Assembly: GCF_900250075.1 (NCBI RefSeq)
Contig: NZ_LT977070.1
Location: forward strand, 1,116,001-1,180,000
Length of the DNA stretch: 64,000 nucleotides
Direction of reading: 5' to 3'
Source of the DNA: Cupriavidus taiwanensis
Lineage (GTDB): Bacteria > Pseudomonadota > Gammaproteobacteria > Burkholderiales > Burkholderiaceae
Both the position numbers and the translations under genes were made by a program. The notes beneath the pieces were generated by a model. The model was given only the letters and a program-made list of their open reading frames with translations, had not been told where the DNA came from and did no database searches. Positions 1 through 10,800 of the stretch are shown here, piece by piece. Each line of letters opens with the position of its first letter. The stretch's first letter is position 1.

Positions 1-78
1 GAAGGCGCGCACGGGCGAATTGACGCCCCCGGGAATGGTCTGCTGGGCGCGGTCGAAAAGCTGCTGATTACGGGACAT
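1..78 (-). CDS. hemL: Glutamate-1-semialdehyde 2,1-aminomutase, N-terminal 26 residues (cut by window edge)
   Basis: Only the first 26 codons are in the window. The reading begins [18 protein letters not shown] and continues VNSPVRAF, the very conserved start of HemL. HemL is a PLP enzyme that converts glutamate-1-semialdehyde to 5-aminolevulinate in tetrapyrrole (haem) synthesis in the cytoplasm. It runs leftward, divergent from rubA about 240 bases away, so the two genes share the intergenic region at 79-320. The PLP lysine and the rest of the enzyme lie outside the window. Confidence 0.9.
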
Positions 79-320
79 GGCGTTGAGGTGAGGACAGGAC
101 TGCAGGGATCGTGCTCGGCGGGCCTCCGGGCCTGGCGTTGACATGCGGCAAAAACAGCGGAAGTTCGCTGCAATTGCCCGCCAATCGTGCGCTAACAAGG
201 CGCTAACGGGTGCGAACACGGCGGAACTGGCCCGATTCCGGCCCTCGCGCGGCTGGCGCCGGCGGCACGGTTTCGGTACCATCTGCGCTGGATTTTAATG
301 GAGAGTGGCCAGAGCCTGTT

Positions 321-491
321 ATGGAATACAAGACTTGGATGTGCCTGATCTGCGGCTGGATCTACGACGAAGCCGCAGGCGCGCCGGAAGACGGCATCGC
401 CCCCGGCACCCGCTGGGAAGACGTGCCGATCAACTGGACCTGCCCGGAATGCGGCGCGCGCAAGGAAGATTTCGAGATGGTCGCGATCTGA
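321..491 (+). CDS. rubA: Rubredoxin
   Basis: A 56-residue protein starting [18 protein letters not shown]. It carries the two rubredoxin metal-binding knuckles CxxCG (MCLICGW near residues 7-11 and CPECGA near residues 40-44) that bind one iron through four cysteines. Length and spacing are typical. It is a small cytoplasmic electron carrier, in related bacteria used by alkane or other oxygenases and reductases. The start at 321 was preferred because an in-frame upstream extension from 210 has no rubredoxin character. It is divergent from hemL and followed by a 339-base gap before pilG. Confidence 0.95.
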   Translation: MEYKTWMCLICGWIYDEAAGAPEDGIAPGTRWEDVPINWTCPECGARKEDFEMVAI

Positions 492-830
492 GCGGCCACT
501 ATCTAGAAGAACAACAATACAGCGGGCGCGCCCGTCGCGCCGATGCGACAGAACGCTGCCGGGGGCTGGCCGCACCGGATTGACGGCCCCCCGGCGTCTT
601 GTCACACTCTGTTGCAAAAATGACTGGCTGTCCCTCCGCCCGCGCGGCGGGGAGGACGGCGGGCAGATGCGGGGATCACGCATCGCCACTGCCGGGCTCA
701 GCCCGGCCTTGGAAGGGAAATAAAAAGATTTCGGGGGTCCGTCGGGGCGCGCATGGGTCGCGCTGCTCCGCACGGGTGTTCTCTGGTGCTTGCCGGCGCT
801 CCGCCAGGAGCCGCTGGTCGCGGGAACAAC
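492..830. other. Intergenic region between rubA and pilG
   Basis: 339 bases without a convincing gene. It holds a GC-rich inverted repeat with arms at 692-697 and 701-706 (CCGGGC/GCCCGG, loop TCA) followed by an A-rich stretch (GGGAAATAAAAAG near 716-728). The hairpin lacks a T-run, so it is not a clear terminator on either strand. The promoter of the pil-chp operon is expected here, but I cannot point to convincing -35/-10 boxes. Confidence 0.5.
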
Positions 831-1358
831 ATGCGGGTCGCTCATTTAGAAGAAAACCAGCGGGTCAATACCGCCGGCGCCTACGGTGTGGCGCCTGGCG
901 TTCCTGTTCCGGCTGCCGCGCCGGACATCAAGCAGGACTTCAAGTCCGCGATCGCTTCGCAGCCGCGCCGCAAGGTGCTGGTCATCGACGATTCCAGCAC
1001 CATCCGCCGTACCGCGGAAATCTTCCTGGCGCAGGCCGGCTACCAGGTGATGCTGGCCGAGGACGGCTTCGAGGCGCTGGCCAAGGTGGGCGAGCTGCAC
1101 CCCGACCTGGTCTTCTGCGACATCCTGATGCCCCGGCTGGACGGCTACCAGACCTGTTCGCTGATCAAGAAGAGTCCGCGTTTCCACGCCATCCCCGTGA
1201 TCATGCTGTCCTCGCGCGACGGCGTGTTCGACCGCTCGCGCGGCCGCCTGGTCGGCGCGCATGACCACCTTGCCAAGCCATTTACCCGCGACGCGCTGCT
1301 GCAGGCCGTGCAGGCCTGCCTGCCATGCCAGCCCGCGGGCGAGGCGTTGCCGGCCTGA
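831..1358 (+). CDS. pilG: Twitching motility response regulator PilG (single CheY-like receiver)
   Basis: A 175-residue protein with about 45 poorly conserved N-terminal residues and then one receiver domain: acidic pocket in KVLVIDDSS, phospho-acceptor Asp97 in LVFCDILMP, and the conserved Lys in HLAKPF. In Pseudomonas-type Pil-Chp systems PilG receives phosphate from ChpA and promotes pilus extension. It is first in a rightward operon pilG-pilH-pilI-pilJ-chpA with short gaps. The start at 831 (MRVAHLEEN) has GGGAA six bases upstream. An in-frame start at 753 is possible but adds low-complexity residues. The long variable N-terminus is the least certain part. Confidence 0.88.
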   Translation: MRVAHLEENQRVNTAGAYGVAPGVPVPAAAPDIKQDFKSAIASQPRRKVLVIDDSSTIRRTAEIFLAQAGYQVMLAEDGFEALAKVGELHPDLVFCDILMPRLDGYQTCSLIKKSPRFHAIPVIMLSSRDGVFDRSRGRLVGAHDHLAKPFTRDALLQAVQACLPCQPAGEALPA

Positions 1359-1396
1359 ACGGCAGGCGCGCCTTGTACGAATCGAAGGAAAACCTC

Positions 1397-1768
1397 ATGA
1401 CCGCCATTCACAAGATCCTGATCGTCGACGACTCCCCGACCGAAGCCCTGTTCATGTCCGACCTGCTCGGCAAGCGCGGCTTCAAGGTCGCGGTCGCCAG
1501 CAACAGCGAGCAGGCCTTCGCCCGCCTGCAGGCCGAAGCCTTCGACCTGATCCTGATGGACGTGGTGATGCCCGGCCAGAACGGCTACCAGGCCACGCGC
1601 GCGATCAAGCGCGACGACCGCTTCAAGGACATCCCCGTGATCATGTGCACCAGCAAGGGCCTGGATACCGACCGCATCTGGGGCATGCGCCAGGGCGCGT
1701 CGGACTACATCGTCAAGCCCGTCGACGGCGAAGAGCTGCTGGGCAAGATCGCCGCGCTGGCGCACTGA
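1397..1768 (+). CDS. pilH: Twitching motility response regulator PilH
   Basis: A 123-residue stand-alone receiver beginning MTAIHKILIVDDSPTEALF. The phospho-acceptor is Asp55 in LILMDVVMPG and the conserved Lys lies in DYIVKPVDG. Length is that of a CheY/PilH protein. A strong AAGGAAAA ribosome-binding site precedes ATG 1397. It lies 38 bases after pilG and before pilI. In the Pil-Chp pathway PilH acts with PilG as a second output or phosphate sink tied to pilus retraction. Assignment of G versus H rests on gene order and length. Confidence 0.9.
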   Translation: MTAIHKILIVDDSPTEALFMSDLLGKRGFKVAVASNSEQAFARLQAEAFDLILMDVVMPGQNGYQATRAIKRDDRFKDIPVIMCTSKGLDTDRIWGMRQGASDYIVKPVDGEELLGKIAALAH

Positions 1769-1839
1769 TCCCGCCCGCGCCGCCCCGCCGCCCGCGCCGC
1801 CCGCACGGCAAGCCAATGCCACCTGTTCCGGGGACCGCC

Positions 1840-2403
1840 ATGAACGCGCCACGCCAAGACCTCCGCGCCCGCCACACCCGCCTGCAGGACTACCAGGCCA
1901 TGCTGGCCCGGCGCCTGCGCGAGGCGCGCAGCCTGCCGGCCGCCGACAGCTACCTGGCGCTGCAGGTGGGCGCGCGCCACTGGCTGCTGCCGCTGGCCGA
2001 TGCCGGCGAGGTGCTGGATATGCGCCAGCCCAGCCCGGTGCCGCTGACGCAGCCGTGGTACAGCGGCCTGGTCAACGCGCGCGGCAGCCTGCTGGGGGTG
2101 ATCGACTTCAGCCTGTTCTGCGGCGGCGCGCCGACGCCGCTGCAGCCGGGCAGCAAGATCGTGGTGCTGTCGCGCGACGCCGAGCGCGCCTGCGCGATCC
2201 TGGCCACGCGCGTGGCCGGGCTGCGCCATGCCGCCGACCTGGGTTTGCCGCACGGCGACGCCGCTGCCGCCGGCCCCGAGCCCGCGCCGGCCTGGGAAGG
2301 GCAGCGCTATGCCGACCGGGATGGGCGCGACTGGCAGGTGCTGGACGTGCGCGCGCTGCTGGACGCCCCCGCCTTTCTGCAGGCGGGCCGGGCCGCCGCC
2401 TGA
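1840..2403 (+). CDS. pilI: CheW-like adaptor PilI
   Basis: A 187-residue CheW-domain protein, recognised from DSYLALQVGARHWLLPLAD, the segment SGLVNARGSLLGVIDFSLF and a beta-rich remainder ending in DWQVLDVRALL. It should couple the receptor PilJ to the histidine kinase ChpA at the inner membrane. ATG 1840 has GGGGAC just upstream; an in-frame ATG at 1816 would add eight residues. It sits 71 bases after pilH and 109 bases before pilJ in the same operon. Confidence 0.85.
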   Translation: MNAPRQDLRARHTRLQDYQAMLARRLREARSLPAADSYLALQVGARHWLLPLADAGEVLDMRQPSPVPLTQPWYSGLVNARGSLLGVIDFSLFCGGAPTPLQPGSKIVVLSRDAERACAILATRVAGLRHAADLGLPHGDAAAAGPEPAPAWEGQRYADRDGRDWQVLDVRALLDAPAFLQAGRAAA

Positions 2404-2512
2404 CGCGCGCGGCCGCTCACACCGGGCACGGACAATGACGGCGCGCAGGCCATAGCCTGCAGCACCCGGCACGAGCCGCCGGGATGACAACGATAAAACG
2501 GAAGAGGGTGCC

Positions 2513-4762
2513 ATGGGTTTCAAGAACTTCAGCCTGGGCCGGCGCACGCCGGCAGCCGACGCCGCCACCGGCCTCGCAGGTGGTCCGGACGGTCCGGACG
2601 GTCCGGATTTTGTGGACGGGCCCGACATGGCCTTTGCCGGGAGACCCGAACCCGCGCCCGTGCCGCCCGCCGCCGCGGGGCTGGGCGCGACGCCGCTGGA
2701 GCACGTCGGCCGCTGGCTGGGCCGCATGCCGTTCGCCTCGCAGCAGCGGCTGCTGACCGTGGGCGTGGTGGTGTCGCTGGTGGCGCTGCTGGGCTCGGTG
2801 TACCTGGATAACCGCATCGCCAACAATGCCGCCGCGCAGATCGAGGTGGCCGGCGACATGCTGATGCACTCGCAGCGCCTGGGCAAGGCGGTGCCGGTGG
2901 CGCTGCTGGGCAATGCACAGGCCTTCACCCAGCTGCGCCAGTCCCGGGATGCGCTGTCGGGCGACCTGACGGCGCTGCGGCAGGGCAGCGACGAAAAGCG
3001 CGTGCGCGCCACCACCGGCGCGGCCGAGCCGCTGCTGCAGACCGCCATGCAGTCCTGGCAGCGCTCCGAGAAAAGCGCCGCCGACGTGCTGGCGCAGCAG
3101 CCGGTGCTGACCACCATCGGCCAGACCCTGCAGATCTTCAACGCCTCCAACCCCGAACTGCTCGAAGCGGCCGAGCAGGTGGCGGCGATCAAGCTGCAGT
3201 CCGGCGCCAATGCGCGCGAGGTGGCGGCCTCGGCGCAGCTGGTGATGCTGACCCAGCGCCTGGGCAAGAACCTGAACGAGTTCCTGGCCGGCGAGGGCGT
3301 CAACCCCGAGACCGCGTTCCTGCTGGGCAAGGACACCAACACCTTCCGCGAGACCCTGGACGGCCTGCTCAACGGCAGCGAGGCGCTGCGGCTGTCCGCC
3401 GCCACCGACGAGGAAACTCGCGGCTACCTGCAGCAGCTGTCGCAGCGCTTCGAGGCGGTGCAGAAGACCACCCAGACCATCCTGCAGAACCTGCCCGGGC
3501 TGATCGCCGCCAAGCGCGCGCAGCAGCAGATCTTCAACGACAACGAGGCGCTGCGCGCGGAACTGTCGGCGCTGCAGCGCGCGTATGCGGAGTCGGCGCG
3601 CAGCCGCCCGGTGACGCTGGGCGCGACCGTGGTGTCGGCGGCGCTGACGCTGCTGTGCCTGGTCGGCCTGGCCGCGCTGTACCTGCGCGATTCGCGCATG
3701 CGCGCGCTCGAAGCCGAGGCGCGCGAGCGCGAGGCCGAAGCCCGCCGGCTCGACGAAAAGCGCAACAACGACAACACCCAGAAGGCCATTCTGCAGCTGA
3801 TGAACGAGCTGCAGGACATCGCCGACGGCGACCTGACGCGCCAGGCCACCGTGACCGAGGACATCACCGGCGCCATCGCCGACTCGGTCAACTACACCGT
3901 GGAAGAACTGCGCGAGCTGGTCGGCCGGGTGCAGCAGACCGCCGGCGAGGTGACGCAGGCCTCGGGGCAGGTGCAGGCCACTTCGACCCAGCTGGTGTCG
4001 ACCACCGAAGAGCAGTCGCGCCAGATCCGCCAGACCGGCGAATCGGTAGTGGAGATGGCCGACCGCATCACGCAGGTGTCGCGCGGCGCGGCCGAATCCG
4101 CCAACGTGGCGCGCGCCTCGCTGTCCGCCGCGGAACAGGGCCAGCAGGCGGTGCAGAACGCGATTGCCGGCATGAACGACATCCGCGAGCAGATCCAGGA
4201 AACCTCCAAGCGCATCAAGCGGCTGGGCGAGTCGTCGCAGGAGATCGGCGAGATCGTCGAACTGATCTCGGACATTACCGAGCAGACCAACGTGCTGGCG
4301 CTCAACGCCGCCATCCAGGCGGCATCGGCGGGCGAGGCCGGGCGCGGCTTCTCGGTGGTGGCGGAAGAAGTGCAGCGGCTGGCCGAACGCTCCGGCGAGG
4401 CTACCAAGCAGATCGGCGCGCTGATCCGCACCATCCAAACCGATACCCAGGACGCGGTGCACGCGATGGAGCGCAGCACCCAGGGCGTGGTCGAAGGCGC
4501 GCGCCTGTCGGACCACGCCGGTGCCGCGCTGGTCGAGATCGGGCGCGTGTCGCGCCAGCTGGCCGAGCTGATCGAGCAGATCTCGCAGTCGACCTCGCAC
4601 GAGGCCGACCTGGCCACCACCGTGGCGCGCCATATCGAACGCATCCTGCAGGTCACCGAGCAGACCACCACCGGCACGCGCCAGACCGCGCAGTCGGTGC
4701 GCCAGCTGACGCTGCTGAGCGAGGAGCTGCGCAACTCGGTGTCGCGCTTCAAGATCGCCTGA
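2513..4762 (+). CDS. pilJ: Methyl-accepting chemotaxis protein PilJ
   Basis: A 749-residue receptor. The N-terminal ~78 residues are cytosolic and low complexity, with Gly-Pro-Asp repeats. A transmembrane helix lies near residues 80-102, a periplasmic region with two PilJ-type helical segments follows ([27 protein letters not shown]), and a second transmembrane helix lies near 371-392. A HAMP-like linker and a long coiled-coil signalling domain complete it. The hairpin tip near residue 597 reads [16 protein letters not shown], the PilJ variant of the MCP tip. It senses surface or pilus signals and controls ChpA through PilI. An AGAGGG ribosome-binding site precedes the start. I see no pilK methyltransferase gene next to it. 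Confidence 0.92.
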   Translation: MGFKNFSLGRRTPAADAATGLAGGPDGPDGPDFVDGPDMAFAGRPEPAPVPPAAAGLGATPLEHVGRWLGRMPFASQQRLLTVGVVVSLVALLGSVYLDNRIANNAAAQIEVAGDMLMHSQRLGKAVPVALLGNAQAFTQLRQSRDALSGDLTALRQGSDEKRVRATTGAAEPLLQTAMQSWQRSEKSAADVLAQQPVLTTIGQTLQIFNASNPELLEAAEQVAAIKLQSGANAREVAASAQLVMLTQRLGKNLNEFLAGEGVNPETAFLLGKDTNTFRETLDGLLNGSEALRLSAATDEETRGYLQQLSQRFEAVQKTTQTILQNLPGLIAAKRAQQQIFNDNEALRAELSALQRAYAESARSRPVTLGATVVSAALTLLCLVGLAALYLRDSRMRALEAEAREREAEARRLDEKRNNDNTQKAILQLMNELQDIADGDLTRQATVTEDITGAIADSVNYTVEELRELVGRVQQTAGEVTQASGQVQATSTQLVSTTEEQSRQIRQTGESVVEMADRITQVSRGAAESANVARASLSAAEQGQQAVQNAIAGMNDIREQIQETSKRIKRLGESSQEIGEIVELISDITEQTNVLALNAAIQAASAGEAGRGFSVVAEEVQRLAERSGEATKQIGALIRTIQTDTQDAVHAMERSTQGVVEGARLSDHAGAALVEIGRVSRQLAELIEQISQSTSHEADLATTVARHIERILQVTEQTTTGTRQTAQSVRQLTLLSEELRNSVSRFKIA

Positions 4763-4889
4763 GTGGCCGGATGACGCCTGCGACCGCTTCCGCGCACCGC
4801 GGCCCCGCGCCTTATGCCAACTCCGCGCCCGCCGCCCGTTGCGGTGGGCGGATTGCGGCTGCCGTGCCGGCGCCGCACTGGAAGCCGTC

Positions 4890-7800
4890 ATGTCCCTGAA
4901 TTCCCCCATCCCGCGCGACGCTGCCGCATCCGGTATGCCGGCCGGCCCCGACGCCCTGCCTGAACCCGAACCCGCACCGTTGCCGGCCAGCGCGCGGCCG
5001 GCGCCCGCCGGCGGCGCCGCGCGCGACCTGTCCGGCCTGGCGTGGCTGGCGCCCAGCCTGCGCAGCGCGCTCGAAGACGCCGCCGCGGAGCTTGGCCACT
5101 ATGTCGATGAAGTGCGCCAGGCGCCCGAGGCGCTGGGCGCGCGCGATACCACTTCGCTGCGTCTGGCCGGGCAGCATCTGCACCAGGCCGCCGGCGCCGT
5201 GCATATCGTCGGGCTGCGCGGGACCGATCCGTATTGCCAGGCGCTGCGCCGCCTGCTCGATGCCATCGACGCCGGCACCGTTGCCGCCGGCCCGGAGGCG
5301 CTGGCGGTATTCCGCGCCGGCGTGCAGGCGCTGGCCGAATATGTCGACGACCTGATGGCGGGCGACGACGAGGCCCCGCTGCGCCTGTTCCAGCCCTATG
5401 CCGCCGTGCTTGCCAGGCTGGGCGAGGAACGCGTGCATCCCGCCGACCTGTGGCTCGACGAGCTGCAGATGCTGCCGGGCATGCTGCTGCCGCCGAAGGG
5501 GCCGGCCGCGGTCACGCGCGCGCGCCAGCAGTTCGAATCGGCGCTGCTCAAGGCGCTGCGCCTGCCCACGCCATGCGCCGACGCGGCGCTGCTGCGCGAA
5601 GCCTGGCTGCCGCTGCACGCGGCGCTGGATGAACTGCGTGCCAACGAGCAGGAAGCGCGCCGCGCCGCCGACCATCCCGACCGCGGCGTCTGGCACGTGC
5701 TCGGGCTGGTGTGCCGCGCGCTGGCGCTGGACCTGCTGCCGTCGGACCTGGTGGCCAAGCGCTTTGCCGGCCGCGCCAACCTGCTGCTGCGCCAGTACCA
5801 GCAGGGCCATGTGCGCGTGCCGCAGGCGCTGCTGAACGACGCGGTGTTCCTGCTGGTCTGCACCGGGCCGGGCGAGCGCGGCAACGGCGGCAACGGCGGC
5901 AACGACGACGCGGCGGCGCTGCGCGCCGACATCGCGCGCACGCTGGCGGCGTTCCGTCTCGATGCCGCCCATGCGCAGGCAAATGCCGATTTCCGGCTGC
6001 GCTACTACGGCTGGCTCGACCCGATCGACACGCGCAACCTGCAGCAGGCCGCGACCGGGCTGGAACGCGCCGCCGCCGCCGACCAGGCCGCGTGGGAGAT
6101 CGCGCTGGCCGCGCTGGCCGAGGCAGCGCAGCCGCTGGCGCAGCCGGCGCTGCAGCGTTGCCTGGCGCAGGCCGCGATGCCCGGGCGCGAGCGCGATGTC
6201 GGCGATGCGCTCGGCGCCGCCGGCATCGCGCTGTTCCTGTCGCGTGCGCTGGCGCTGCCGTGGCGCGTGCACGGACAATCCGCCCATCCGGCCGCGGCGC
6301 ACTTTGCCGCGCAGTGCGACGCGCTGGCCGCCTGCCTGGCGGACCCTGCCGCTGCCGCGCCGGCCTGGCTGGCGCGCATGGTCGACGAGGCGCGCGCCCA
6401 GGCGCAGCGCAGCGAAGCCGTGGCGCAACTGCGCGCGCAACTCGACAGCGGTGAATCCTGGCTCGACAGCTATGACCGCAATGCGGCGCGCCCCGACGGC
6501 GCCGCGCACCTGCGCGACGCACGCCAGGCCTTTGCCGCGCTGGCGGGAACGCTGGCGCAGCTGCGGGCTTCGCCGGCGCTGCCGGGCGCGCTGGCCGGCG
6601 AGGCCGCGCAGGCCGGCGCGGCCGTCGAGGCCGTCAAGACCCGCCTTGCCGATGAGGCCGAGCTTGCCGACGCCAGCGCGCGCGCGGCGCTGTTGCGCAC
6701 GGTAGCGGCGGAACTGGGCGTGGTCCACGCGTTCGCCGATGCGCTCGAATTCGGCCGTGCCCGCCACGCCGAGGCCTTGTCCGATGTTGCTGCCGAGGGT
6801 GATGCGCACGCGCCGCAGGATCCGCTCGAGGCGGCGCGCGCCGCCGCCGACGAGGCTCTGCGTGCCGGCGCCGTTTCCGACGCGCCGGCGGTGCAGCGGC
6901 TGCGGGCCGCGCTGCAGGCGCTGGCCGACCAGGCCGCGATCGACGACGACGCCGCGCTGCGCCGCCAGGCCGCCGATGCCGTCACGCAGTGCAACGCCTG
7001 GCTTGCCGGCAGCGACGACGCCGGCGCGCGCATGGTGATGGCGCTCGCCGCGATCCCCGCGGAGCACGCGCCGGTGCCGGCCGGCTCGGCCATGCCGTCC
7101 CCGCCGTCCATGCCCGCGGCCGGCGACCATGCCGCCATCGATGCCGAGCTGCTCGACATCTTCCTGAACGAGGCCGACGAGGTGCTGGGCGGCATCGCCG
7201 GCGACCTTGGCGCCGGCGTCGAGGCGCTGCGCGATGCCGACATGCTCAGCCGGCTGCGGCGCGCCTTCCATACGCTCAAGGGCTCCAGCCGCATGGTCGG
7301 CCTGCATCGCTACGGCGAGGCCGCATGGGCGGTGGAACAGGTGATGAACCTGTGGCTGGCCGAGGCGCGCGAGCCGGCGCCGGCGCTGCTGGCACTGCTG
7401 CGTCGCGCGCATGCCGAGCTGTCGGCGTGGGTGGCGCGGCTGCACGGCGACGCCGCGGCGTGGCACGACATCGCGCCGCTGGTGGCAGCCGCCGAGGCGG
7501 TGCGCGATGCCGGCACCGCCGCGGAGACGGCGCAGGCCGCGCCCGACGTGGTGGTAGAGGATGCGCCGAACGAGTATCCGGACGCAGCGGCAACGCACGT
7601 CGATACTGATGCGCCAGCCGACACCGGTACGCCCGACCACAACGTAATCCCGTTCCGCCTGGCCGGCGGCCTGTCGGACGAAGACGACCACTACAAGGTC
7701 ATCGGCCCGGTGCGCATCGGCCTGGCGCTGTACAACGTCTACCTGCAGGAGGCCGATGGCCTGCTGCGCCAGTTCGCCACCGATATCTCCGAATGGCGGC

Positions 7801-10800
7801 ACGAAGCCCACCCGTGCCCGAGCGAGCTGGCGCTGCGCGTCGCCCACACGCTGCAGGGCAGTGCGTCGACCGTGGGCCTGGAGCCGGTGCGCGAAATCGC
7901 CGAGGCGCTGGAAGCGTTGCTGCTGCAGCTGGGCGCGCATCCGGTGGCAATGCATGCGGGCGATTTCCGGCTGCTGGAGCAGGCCGCCGAGCGCATGCGC
8001 GGCATGCTGCACCAGTTTGCCGCCGGCATCTGGCCGCAGGCCGATGCCGCGTTGCGCCGCAGCCTGGTCGAGTTCGGCGAGCGCGCGTTGCTGCGGCCGC
8101 GCGTGGCGCTGCCCGCGCCGCCGCCGGCCGAGGCCGAAGATGCGATGGCGCAGGTATTCGGCCGGCTGCCACCCGCGGCACAGTCCGCACCCGACGTGCC
8201 GCCGGTAGCCGAAGCCGGGGCAGTCGCTAAAGCCCCCGCCGTGCCGCCCGTCACCGCGCAGGATGCGGTGGTGATCGCGCTGCCGACGGCGCCGCGCGCG
8301 TCCGAGGCGCCGGCCGTCGGCGCCGGCATCGCGCCCGACCCGGCACTGGTGCAGATCTTCCTGGAAGAGGCGCAGGGCTCGCTGCCCGAGCTGGGCAGGC
8401 TGTTGCGCGGCTGGGAAGCCGCGCCCGACGACGCGCGCCATGGCGGGCTGGTGCTGCGCGCGCTGCATACACTCAAGGGCAGCGCGCGCATGGCCGGCGC
8501 GATGGCGCTGGGGCAGGCCGCGCACGAAATGGAGACGCTGCTCGACGGCACGCTGCGCGGACAGGGGCAGCAGCCGGTTGCGCCGAAGGTGTTCGAGCGG
8601 CTCTACGCCTGGTACGACCGCATCCTGGCGCACGCCGAGGCCTTGCAGGCCGGCCGGCTGCTGCCGGCCGACGACCCTGATGTGGTCAGCGGCCTGGCAG
8701 AAGCGCAGCAGCCGTCCGGCGCCGCCGTGCCTCGGCCCGAAGACGCCGAAGCTCCCGGCGCCTGCGCCGCAGAGGCGCTTGCGCCCGAACTGCCCGCGGT
8801 GCCGGGGCCGTCCGACGTGATGGTGCCGATGCCGCCGGCCGCGCCGCTGGCCGCGCTTGCACCGCTGGCATCGGCGGAGCCGCAGCGCGCGCTGGTGCGC
8901 GTGCAGGCGCGCGCGCTCGACACGCTGATCAACGAGGCCGGCGAGGTCGGCGCCACGCGCGCGCGCCTGGACAGCGAGCTGGAGTCGATGCGCGCCTACC
9001 TGGGCGAACTGAACGACAACGTCGCGCGCCTGCGCGGACAGCTGCGCGAGATCGAGATCCAGGCCGAATCGCAGATGGCGTCGCGCATTGCCGATGCGCA
9101 GCACAAGCAGGAATTCGATCCGCTCGAGTTCGACCGCTTTACGCGTTTCCAGGAACTGACGCGGATGATGGCCGAGTCGGTCAACGACGTGGCCACCGTC
9201 GAGCAGAACCTGCAGCGCGGCTTCGACCGCGCCGCCGGCGACCTGGCCGCGCAGGCGCGGCTCACGCGCGGGCTGCAGCGCGGCCTGATGCAGGCGCGCA
9301 TGGTGCAGTTCGACGCGCTGGCCGAGCGGCTCTACCGCGTGGCGCGGCAGGCCGCGGCCGAGACCGGCAAGGAAGTGCGGCTGCTGATCAAGGGGGGAAC
9401 GGTGGAGATCGACCGCTCGGTGCTGGACCGCATGGCGGGCCCGATCGAGCACCTGATCCGCAACGCGGTGGCGCACGGCATCGAGCCCGCCGCGCAGCGC
9501 CGCGCCGCGGGCAAGCCCGCCACCGGCGCGCTCACGCTGGAAGTGCAGCAGGAAGGCAACGAGGTGGTGCTGCATTTCATCGACGACGGCGGCGGGCTGG
9601 ACCTGGCGCGCATCCGCGCGCGCGCGGTCGAGCGCCGGCTGCTGGCGCCGGACGACGATGCCGGCGAGGCGCGCCTGACCGAGCTGATCTTCACCCCCGG
9701 CTTTTCCACCGCGGAAGCGGTGTCCGAACTGGCCGGCCGCGGCGTGGGCATGGACGTGGTGCGCGCCGAAACCGTGGCGCTCGGCGGGCGCATCACGCTG
9801 GCATCGCAGCCGGGGCAGGGCACCACCTTCACCGTGCACCTGCCGCTGACCACCGCCATCACGCAGGTGCTGGTGATCGCACTGGGCGCGCGCCGCTTTG
9901 CGGTGCCCAGCGGCATGATCGACCAGGTGCAGCAGCTGCGCGCGCCGGCGCTGCTGGATGCGTACAACCACGGCCGCCTGGCGGTGGCCGGCGCCGAGGT
10001 GCCGTTCTTCTACTTCGGCGCGCTGCTGGAACAGGGCGAGGCCGCGCCCGCGGGGCGCAAGTATTCGCCGGTGGTGGTGGTGCGCAGCGGCGCCGAGCGC
10101 GTCGCCGTGCATGTCGACGACGTGGTCGGCAACCGCGAAGTGGTGGTCAAGCACATCGGTCCGCACCTGGCGCGGCTGGAGGGCATCGCCGGCGCGACCA
10201 CGCTCGGCGACGGCGAGATCGTGCTGATCTACAACCCGGTGGTGCTGGCGCAGCGCTTCGTGCGCGAGCGCGGCCGCTCGCTGCCGCTCGATCCGCCGGC
10301 ACTGCCGCCATCGACGCAGCAGCCGGCGGTCGCGCCGCAACCAGGCGCAGTCGCGGAACTGGCGCGCGACGGCACCGCCGAGCCAGTGGCCGGCCTGGCG
10401 GCCCAGCCTACCGTGATGGTGGTCGACGATTCACTGACCGTGCGCAAGGCCACCCAGCGCCTGCTGGGCCGCGCCGGCTACCACGTGGTGCTGGCGCGCG
10501 ACGGCGTCGACGCGCTCAAGCAGCTGCAGGACGTGATGCCGGACGCGATGCTGGTCGATATCGAGATGCCGCACATGGACGGCTTCGATCTGACCCGCAA
10601 CGTGCGCTCCGACGCGCGCACCGCGCACCTGCCGCTGGTGATGATCACCTCGCGCACCGCCGAAAAGCACCGCCGCTACGCGGAGGAAATCGGCGTCAAC
10701 GTGTACCTGGGCAAGCCGTATAACGAGGATGAACTGCTGGGGACGCTGCACCGTTTGCTGGGTGAACGGGCGGCGGGAACGGCGGGGTCGGTGGCGCAGA

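Noticed and set aside
2417..4909. Long minus-strand frame opposite pilJ
   Set aside because: Antisense shadow of a gene with intact receptor motifs; repetitive Arg/Gly/His/Leu composition.
4812..10340. An uninterrupted minus-strand reading frame of about 1840 codons opposite chpA
   Set aside because: It is antisense to a gene with clear domains and consists of His/Arg/Gly-rich sequence, the usual shadow of high-GC codon bias. No ribosome-binding site or family motif.
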